DNA of 64,000 bases from Sisyra terminalis (taxonomy: Eukaryota > Arthropoda > Insecta > Neuroptera > Sisyridae). The notes under the pieces are model-generated. The model searched no databases. It worked only from the letters and a program-made list of their open reading frames with translations, and had not been told where the DNA came from. The DNA lies in assembly GCA_958496175.1 (NCBI GenBank), contig OY292275.1, forward strand, positions 51,165,701 through 51,229,700, written 5' to 3'. Both the position numbers and the translations under genes were made by a program. The stretch's first letter is position 1, and each line of letters opens with the position of its first letter. Shown here piece by piece: positions 57,641-64,000 of the stretch.

Positions 57641-59699
57641 TTTTGAATCAAAACTACTATCGGAAGAAATTGTTGCGTTTGATTATCATTTTCATCTAAC
57701 AACTCTTACAATTCAATGTTTTCAAATTTTTTCGATAGTCTTTTACGTTCTTCTTTTTCTAAGTCGATATCGTTAATTTCAATGTTTTAAAACCTCTTGA
57801 AATACTAAGATTTCCTAAGAGTATGCTCGTCGTAAACTTTAATAAGGAGTCGATGCAATTTCGCATCCGTTTTTGTTTAAATAGCAATAGAAAATGCTGT
57901 CCGGGAATTATACTTTTTATGCAAAAAATCTGATATGTTAAATGGTATTAAAAATGATGAAGTCGCAGGAAATTTACCCTTTTACGAAATGAAAATCTTT
58001 GCCAAATATCAAAATAAAATGCTTTAATGCCTAATTTGGCAGACCCATTAATCGCCACCATCATTTATTGGTAGATTCCGGTTTCATATTTGCATACCTA
58101 GTATTTATAGTTTTAGTGTTAACAGGCTTTTTTCTTACTCAAAAGAAAGGTTTAAACAGTCTGAAATTGATAAAATAATATTGAAACGTCCTAATACCCA
58201 TTTTCATGAATCATGAAATTCAATCATTCGAGTTATCAAAGTTGCATCTTGTTAATCCGATTGTATGCATTTGATTGCAATGGAGAAGAGCACCTCATTG
58301 TGAAAGCTCAAACTGGAGTATTAATTTAAGCACAGCTCTCCAAATGACAATCAATCCACCATTACAACTGCACCTCTTATGCGAATCAATTTAACTGGCA
58401 AGCATATAATGACCAAATCGGTTCCAGAATGAAATATTGAAATGAGTCGTAAAAGCTCCAACAATTGCCACTGTAAAATTCAAACGAGTTTTTTTGGCGT
58501 TACAGTGTAATTGCTATTAGTTGGAATGGATGAAATAATAATGTCCATTTGGAAAATAGACTGCTAGTTAATTACCATTTAAGTGATGTAATTGTCATAC
58601 AGCTCATCGCTTATATTACACACGTTTAGCTGCTTACGTGGCATTCGAGCGTCACGTAATCTTGCCGATGAAGCGGCACCTCCACCAACATCGACACCTC
58701 CACTGATGTCCTACTGAAAATTAACGTTGTGGGCTTTTCGATACGATCGACACTAATCAATAGGGACATAGAGATGTAGTAGGTGCTTGTGTTTTTGGTT
58801 TTAACCGATTCGAAACGATTTTAATTGGACAGCTTTTTTCCGAAACTAACAAGGTTTTCTAATAGTCCTCTAAAAATGACACAACTCACTTATTCGTAAT
58901 TCATTAGTGTGTTTTAATTAATGAAATTTTTACATCTGATAATTAAAACAGTTTTCATTAAAGGAAAACATCGTATGGCACAAATCCATTTATGTGGGTA
59001 TCTACACACAAAACTCAATTGAAAATTGTTGAAAATGTCGCTTCTTAAGTTGTAAAGTATAATATTCTATCATATCTCTTTCTCCATTATTGAAGTACTT
59101 TCTTTTATTTATCACTTTCGATCGTTAATAATTGTTCTCACTTAAGTTTCAGACGAATAATTCGATCATAACTTCCAACCTCTCGGGGTTGAGAAGTGAT
59201 CAATCGATTACGTAGATTTTTGTTTTTGATTTGTACATATGACGTCATACATACGTCGCCACCCAACAACGTCACCCAATGACGTCATTGCCAAAAATTT
59301 CGAAAAATGAGCGAATTTTCGATTTTCCTGAAATAGGATTTTGGGAATGGCTTACTTACGTCACGGAAGGCCTAAAAAACATATCCTATAGTCAATATTT
59401 TTCATTTTTTTTTTTCAAAAATTTTTCCGGTCGGAATTTTGAAAAATCCCAAAAATAGGCCAAATTTCGTGTTTTTTTTTTTTACTTTTTTCAACTTTAA
59501 CGCTGTTTCTAGCGAAAACTATGGATCGTAGGTTAACGATACTACTCATTCGATAGCGCTTGAATTACTCTATCGATGGTGTAAATTTGGTTCCGGAAAA
59601 CCTTAAGGCAAAAAACTTTTTTTTTATTATGTTCTTCTTTTTGTTTCAATTTTTCCAATTTCAACCAAATTTAGTTTTGAGAAAGAAGTTTAATCGGAG
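57641..59699. other. Intronic DNA; paired CRE-like palindromes at 59240 and 59280
   Basis: 58590-58740 is a GC-richer unique block (GGCACCTCCACCAACATC). Two perfect TGACGTCA octamers lie 40 bp apart at 59240-59247 and 59280-59287, in a stretch with more TACGTC/AACGTCAC half-sites. 59300-59660 is T-rich and looks like decayed element sequence. Confidence 0.35.
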
Positions 59700-60712
59700 A
59701 AGATTACGGCGGAATCGGTAAATACAGCTTCTGAGAGAATATAGATCAACGATCAGCTTATCAAAAACCTCAGATACGCTGACGACAGAGTCCTCATCGC
59801 ATCTACTGCGGAGGACCTACCAGTGGTTGTGGATAATAATAAGTATTTAATTCAGAAGATTATGATAGAAGCGATAAATGCAGCTACTGAGAGAATATAA
59901 ATCAATGGTCAGCTTACCAACATCCTCAGATTCCCTGACGACACAGTCCTCATTGCATCTATTGCGGATAACCTTCAAGTGCTTTTGGATAATGTTAACC
60001 GCGCAAGCTATAAGTAAGGTATAAAAATAAATAAAAAGATGACCAAGTTCATGGTAATATCCAAACGAGACCGAACCCCCTCATGTCTAAACCGAGAAAA
60101 TAATAGAAAGAATAAAGCACTTCAAATACCTCGGATGTCTTATCAACGAGAAGTGAGGTATGAAGTAGGAAATACACAGCCCCATTGAGCAAGCCAGAAA
60201 AATCTTTACAAGGATGAGAAAAATCTTTGTAAATCGAACTTTATTTCTGGAACTGCGGCTAAAAATGATCAAGTGCTATGTGTTCTCTTTTCTCTTCTTC
60301 GGAATGGAAGGATGGACGCTTACCCAGAGGCTGGAAGATAAATTAAGCACATTTGAAATGTGGGTATATCGCCGAATCCTGAAGGTAGCTTGAAGAGATC
60401 ACATGTGAAATGAAAAATTACCAAGGAAACTTAATACTACAAGAACTTTTATGATATCTATAAAGAAGAGAAAGTTATTGTTATTCGATCATATCATGTG
60501 TACCAACAAATATCACTTACTCCAGCTTATCATTCAGGGTCAAAATGAAGGAAACAGAGCTCTGAGAAGAAGGACATCCTGGCCTAACCAACCTTCGTAG
60601 GTGGTTCGGAAAAAGCACTGGAGAATTCTTCCACGCTACTGTATCAAAAATCAAAATTGCCATGATGATCGCCAATCTTCAACGTTGAAGGGGTACCAAA
60701 AAAGGAAGAAGT
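59700..60712 (+). pseudogene. RTE-like endonuclease/reverse transcriptase remnant with duplicated core
   Basis: Contains NLRYADDRVLIAS (59779 onward; YADD is the RT active site), a second diverged copy near 59935 (FPDDTVLIAS), then IKHFKYLGCLINE, LEDKLSTFEMWVYRRILKV, TFMISIKKRKLL, HLLQLIIQGQNEGN and a final AMMIANLQR-type ending before a GGAAGAAG tail. This order is that of the C-terminal half of insect RTE-like retrotransposons. Several stops and frameshifts. The two core blocks (59721-59838, 59877-59994) repeat with a 156-bp period. Confidence 0.8.
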
Positions 60713-61118
60713 TTTGAGAATCTATTATTTGCATTTGTATCTATTCTTCATTACCAAAATTTACGTATAATATAGAGTAGAATAATCCCTCCGACTGCGT
60801 AGTAGTTCTTTTCCCCAAAAACAGCGCCCAACATAAAATCGCGCAATGTAAACACTATTTTATATGAAAATGGGATGGTTAGGTTCCAATTTTAAGAAAA
60901 TATATTTAAAATTGATAGTAAAACAAAAATTAACATTGTACATATTATAATCTTAAAAAAATAAATAACATCCTTTAAAAAACGTAAATTTAAAAAACAA
61001 TATCATAAGTATGAATTTGTTTAGAATATTCTGCAGTAGAAGGAGATCAATTGTCGCTATATTTTGATGAGATATTTTTCCTTGAAAAACAACTAATTAT
61101 CTTAGAGTGTTTACTAAT
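60713..61118. other. Intronic DNA, nothing recognised
   Basis: AT-rich, ending in the left 13-bp target duplication of the hammerhead element. Confidence 0.4.
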
Positions 61119-61171
61119 ATATTGATAAAATATTCAGAGGACTAGGATCAAATATAATCGGATAAAACTTT

Positions 61172-61230
61172 ATTTATTACATGCGACGTTTCGGCTCCTT
61201 TATTGAGCTTTCCTCAGGCGTTCGTAAAAC
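61172..61230 (-). ncRNA. Hammerhead ribozyme core, left arm
   Basis: - strand: CTGAGGA (61211-61217), stem II AGCTC/GAGCC (four pairs), loop AATAAAG, GAAA (61189-61192), CGTC (cleavage expected after the C that is G61185 on the + strand). Inverted partner of the right-arm core. Confidence 0.65.
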
Positions 61231-61235
61231 ATCGT

Positions 61236-61295
61236 TTTATATACGAACGCCTGAGGAAGGCTCAATAAAGGAGCCGAAACGTCGCATGTAATAAA
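61236..61295 (+). ncRNA. Hammerhead ribozyme core, right arm
   Basis: CTGAGGA (61251-61257), perfect 5-bp stem II GGCTC/GAGCC with loop AATAAAG, GAAA (61276-61279), CGTC with cleavage expected after 61283. Stem I from ACGC and GCATGT is short and imperfect; stem III is minimal. Confidence 0.7.
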
Positions 61296-61392
61296 TAAAG
61301 TTTTAACCGATTATATTTGATCCTAGTCCTCTGAATATTTTATCAATCTATTATCATCGAGGATCTGAAATTTTACAATAGTGTTTACTAAT

Positions 61393-62464
61393 CTTTTTGT
61401 TTTTCTTGTGTAGCGCAAAATTTTAAACGTGCGGTGAAAAACCGCGCAATAAAAATCCGCGCAGACGGAAGTAAACAGAATTGTACATAGAATAAGCAAA
61501 TAAATATATCACTTACGAAACTTGAAGGTCATTTAACGTTTTTGGCGCGCTTTTTATTGTGAATAAAATTCCCTTTTTCTGCAAAAGTTTTCCCACCTTT
61601 TTTCTCATCGTTAATTTAGGCTGTACTTACAATAGAATCAACACAGTCTAGGTTTCTACTACATTAGAATTAGAATTTCACTCAAAAAATCGCTTTTACA
61701 GTTGCTGAAAAGCATTTTTCACTTTTATTCGCTTTTATATGCTTCATATACTAAAAGCAAAATTAGGATAATTTTACACGTGTATATTTTGTTCGATTCT
61801 GATATCCTCAATTCATTTTACACCCATTAAATCTTATACACATACTCGTTAGTTCACACAATCAACTGAAACCTAAATAAACCCTTATATAAGTTTCTAC
61901 TTTGAAAATATCATGTTCTTATGAAATCTTCAACCTTATGTAAATCTTTCATTATACAAATAAATTAAGTATACGTTCGATTTTTTTTTAAATTTCCAAT
62001 TATTTAATGTTTTCAAAAACCGTTACAATTCAAAATTGAACAATGGAAAATATCGGGTTCTGTTTCTCACTATGCATTTGTTTTGAACTAACCAATCAAA
62101 ATTTGCAATTTTAACGAAACGTCAGAATAAATTAAAATAATTGTTTAAGCAAAATACGTTACTTCTTTTTTTTAATTACAATCGAATTTTATAGAAACAA
62201 TCGTTTACATTTATAGTTATTTTAATCCGAAGAAAACCAATAAATCAGAGGACTTTAAACAATCAATATATTTCATAAAGTCTTCAAAGACACTATTGTT
62301 TACTCCAAAGTTACAGTAGAAGAATTGGAGAATATTATCTTCCTTAAGGACAATTGAAATTAAAAGGATAAGCAAAAAATGGTTGACCGTACGTTTATAT
62401 AGTTCTTTCATGTATAATTATTTAAACCATTACATAATTAACAAATAATCCTTTTTTCGTTAAG
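61393..62464. other. Intronic DNA upstream of the Tctex exon
   Basis: Should hold, or lie downstream of, the small first exon and promoter of the dynein light chain gene. GCGGTGAAAAACCGCGCAAT at 61432 is a short GC-rich inverted repeat. No convincing start exon seen. Confidence 0.35.
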
Positions 62465-62793
62465 ATCATCGGGAAGAAAGCATATTTATTGTTGACGATG
62501 TAAGCAGTGTGATAAAAGAAGCAATCGAATCCGTACTGTCATCCAACTCGTATAGCCAAATTAAAGTAAATCGATGGACATGTAAAATCGTCGAAGAATG
62601 TTTACAATCCCTCTCCAAGCAATCTAAACCCTTCAAGTACATTGTTTCGTGTACAATAATGCAGAAAGTCGGGGGCGGACTACACACGGCTAGTTCCTGT
62701 TATTGGGATAACGAAACCGACGGAAGTTGCACGGTTCGCTGGGAAAACAAAACCATGTACTGCATTGTATCTGTGTTTGGTCTCGCAATATAA
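62465..62793 (+). CDS. Dlc90F: Dynein light chain Tctex-type, terminal exon
   Basis: The exon encodes almost the whole of a Tctex1/DYNLT1 light chain, the small subunit that binds dynein intermediate chain and cargo. It opens with two bases finishing a split codon and reads [20 protein letters not shown] and onwards to [18 protein letters not shown], then [20 protein letters not shown], ending AI and TAA. The C-terminal stretch is nearly invariant in animals. 108 residues are visible against about 111 in the family. No ATG is present at the expected place: an in-frame TAA lies directly before, and TTTTTTCGTTAAG at 62452-62464 looks like a splice acceptor, so a tiny first exon with the start Met should lie upstream. 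That exon was not found convincingly. An unspliced 5'-truncated retrocopy is the alternative. The frame is intact and conserved, so it is probably functional. Confidence 0.88.
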
Positions 62794-62814
62794 ACCTTAA
62801 TCAATTAAATGAAT

Positions 62815-62820
62815 AATAAA
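62815..62820 (+). terminator. Poly(A) signal of the Tctex dynein light chain
   Basis: AATAAA 22 bases downstream of the TAA stop, followed by a T-rich stretch (TTTTAGTCTTCTTTTTC). Position and context are as expected for a short 3' UTR. Confidence 0.55.
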
Positions 62821-63343
62821 TAATTTTAGTCTTCTTTTTCTGGCTCGCTTTCTTATTCTTCGATTTCAATTAACTTGTAATTCGATTAGTTCAAACAAAA
62901 GCTCGCCTTGGAAAGCTCATCGATTAAAGACGTATAAACTACTATTGTGTTGCCGAAGAATAGCACGTCGGGAAAGTTTAAAGATGAATCATTTTTTAAA
63001 CAAGGATACATCAAGAAATCTCTTCATTTTGTCGATGGAGATTGTGTCTTTGTTTCGCGTTGTAGTTGATGAGCTTTCCTATTGTTTCAGACATGTCTAA
63101 TTACGGAGAGCATCGAGAAAAATAAATAAAATGCACTTTTTCATTGTCTTCAGTTGAAGAAAACTATCTGTATCAGTCGCGACTCGCGAAGCTTTGTCAA
63201 GTAATTGATTTGCTTTGACACTTATTCTATTAGACTATTAGAGCTTTCAACAGTCAATGTTTCATTTACGACAATCGTATTTATCAATGTATAGTTTTTA
63301 ATTTATTCTTTCTGTCTTATGAGCTTCTTTTTTTTTGTTTCAG
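62821..63343. other. Intron between the Tctex exon and the next pgant2 exon
   Basis: Unique AT-rich DNA ending with the polypyrimidine tract and CAG acceptor at 63341-63343. No repeat recognised. Confidence 0.5.
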
Positions 63344-63411
63344 TGTGCTAAATAGAAGTCCGGAACATTTGATCAAGGAAATTATTCTCGTCGACGATTT
63401 CAGTGATCATC
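63344..63411 (+). CDS. pgant2: GALNT2/pgant2-like exon, second part of the GT-A domain
   Basis: A 68-bp exon after a long pyrimidine tract and CAG (63341-63343), ending at a GTAAGT donor (63412). Its first T completes the Ser codon left by the exon at 54832; it then encodes [20 protein letters not shown] and DH, ending with the first base of the next codon (Pro in GALNT2 relatives). [17 protein letters not shown] is the strand leading to the first conserved acidic pair of the GT-A fold. The true metal-binding DxH, lectin domain and stop codon lie beyond 64000, so the gene is truncated by the window edge, not broken. Confidence 0.94.
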
Positions 63412-63704
63412 GTAAGTATTAAAACTCGAATCCTATAAGTTTATAACTAAACAATTTCAAATAACTGCAAGTTAAAGAAAACATACTTACGTAATATTAT
63501 GTGGAAAACATAAAAGTACTTTTTGAAAAGATATTTTTTTATATTTTTCAGGTTTATATTGCAAAATATAGATGCGCTACTAATTTCTCGCTTTTTTGAG
63601 CAGTTTTAGTCTGGCAACGTTCTTAATACTTAAAGTTTAATTTTCATTAAAAAATTAAATACTTATAAATGAAAGTATATATTCAACTTGACATGTATTC
63701 AGTG

Positions 63705-64000
63705 GCGTAGCTACCTAGGGGCTAGGCGAGGCAGTGCCCCGGGGCCCTCAAGCTCAGGGGGCCCTCGAATCCTTACCAAAAATCACGATCAAACTGAACT
63801 TTTGGAAATTCAGTTGGAAGTTCACCAATTCTCTTAGGAAATAATGAGCAAATATGGAGTACTAGAATGCGATCTAACGGAAGTATTTACAGCAATGTTA
63901 TTATTCTTTCCAATTTCTGTCACTTCTGCAGCAGCTGAAAGGTCATTTAGCAAATTAAAAATAATAAAAAATTATTTAAGAAATAATATGGGCCAAACTC
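63705..64000 (+). mobile_element. Deleted hAT transposon running off the window
   Basis: Opens CAGTGGCGTAGCTACCTAGG and has GGGGCCCTC, typical of a hAT 5' end. About 150 bp further on, the frame VFTAMLLFFPISVTSAAAER followed by SFSKLKIIKNYLRNNM is the C-terminal dimerisation domain of hAT transposases. The end therefore sits directly beside the last part of the gene: the N-terminal and catalytic parts are deleted. It continues past 64000. Confidence 0.8.

Larger units (their letters stand above)
61119..61379. mobile_element. Paired-hammerhead hairpin element with 13-bp target duplication
   Basis: Bounded by a perfect direct repeat AGTGTTTACTAAT (61106-61118 and 61380-61392). Left arm (ATTGATAAAATATTCAGAGG to CGTTCGTA near 61226) and right arm (TACGAACGCCTGAGG near 61242 to TATTTTATCAAT near 61350) are almost perfect complements around a short loop. 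A 30-bp tail (CTATTATCATCGAGG, then TTTTACAAT) is present only on the right and recurs at 54213. Each arm has a consensus hammerhead core. 261 bp, non-coding. Confidence 0.85.
54931..63343 (+). other. 8.4-kb pgant2 intron hosting a Tctex dynein light chain exon
   Basis: Interval between the GTAAGT donor at 54931 and the acceptor at 63343. It contains deleted mariner, Tc1 and RTE-like copies, the hammerhead hairpin element at 61119-61379 and, on the same strand, the last exon of a dynein light chain gene at 62465-62793. Same-strand nesting means the host transcript reads through the inner gene's polyadenylation signal. Confidence 0.85.

Noticed and set aside
59522..59530. ATGGATC/GTAGGT as the missing first exon of the Tctex gene
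   Set aside because: Phase and sequence would give M-D-H-H-R-E-E-S, close to the family, but the site lies in T-rich decayed repeat-like DNA 2.9 kb away and a 7-base match of this kind is easily found by chance.

Overview
The window is AT-rich, intron-dominated animal DNA, most likely from an insect (a beetle is possible but not proven). The basis is the encoded proteins, the exon/intron layout and the transposon families. Little of it codes for protein. Three exons on the + strand (8480-8793, 54832-54930, 63344-63411) join in matching splice phases. They encode the stem and the start of the catalytic domain of a polypeptide N-acetylgalactosaminyltransferase closest to the GALNT2/pgant2 type. 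Earlier exons (cytoplasmic tail, membrane anchor) and later exons (rest of the GT-A domain, ricin-like lectin domain) are outside the window. The introns are about 46.0 kb and 8.4 kb.

Two other genes sit inside those introns. A complete single-exon SLC6-family transporter-like gene of 607 codons lies on the - strand at 50868-52691. It is very divergent in membrane helix 1, where the sodium/substrate signature is lost. The terminal exon of a Tctex-type dynein light chain (DYNLT1/Dlc90F) lies on the + strand at 62465-62793.

The rest is intron filled with mobile DNA: a 1.4-kb foldback element (971-2353); deleted mariner copies (6742-7590, 55447-56320) and mariner, Tc1, pogo, hAT and piggyBac-like remnants; Jockey-like and RTE-like reverse transcriptase pseudogenes; Helitron/Helentron-like elements; a tRNA-derived SINE family; and a second foldback family (9801-10640, 38246-40445), one copy of which is split by a Helitron-like insertion.

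The most interesting signal is a set of short hairpin-shaped elements at about 9.2, 10.8, 15.1, 19.7-20.5, 54.1 and 61.2 kb. Each carries one or two copies of CTGANGA - short hairpin - GAAA - CGTH, which is the catalytic core of a type I hammerhead ribozyme. The copy at 61119-61379 has two cores in opposite orientation and is bounded by a perfect 13-bp direct repeat. The copy at 9194-9386 has a 12/13 match of the same length. The layout (inverted partial copies, a unique tail on one side, target duplication, very short stem III) fits Penelope-like or retrozyme-like non-autonomous retroelements. No reverse transcriptase for them is visible here.

All family assignments come from reading motifs and repeats by eye; no database search was run.
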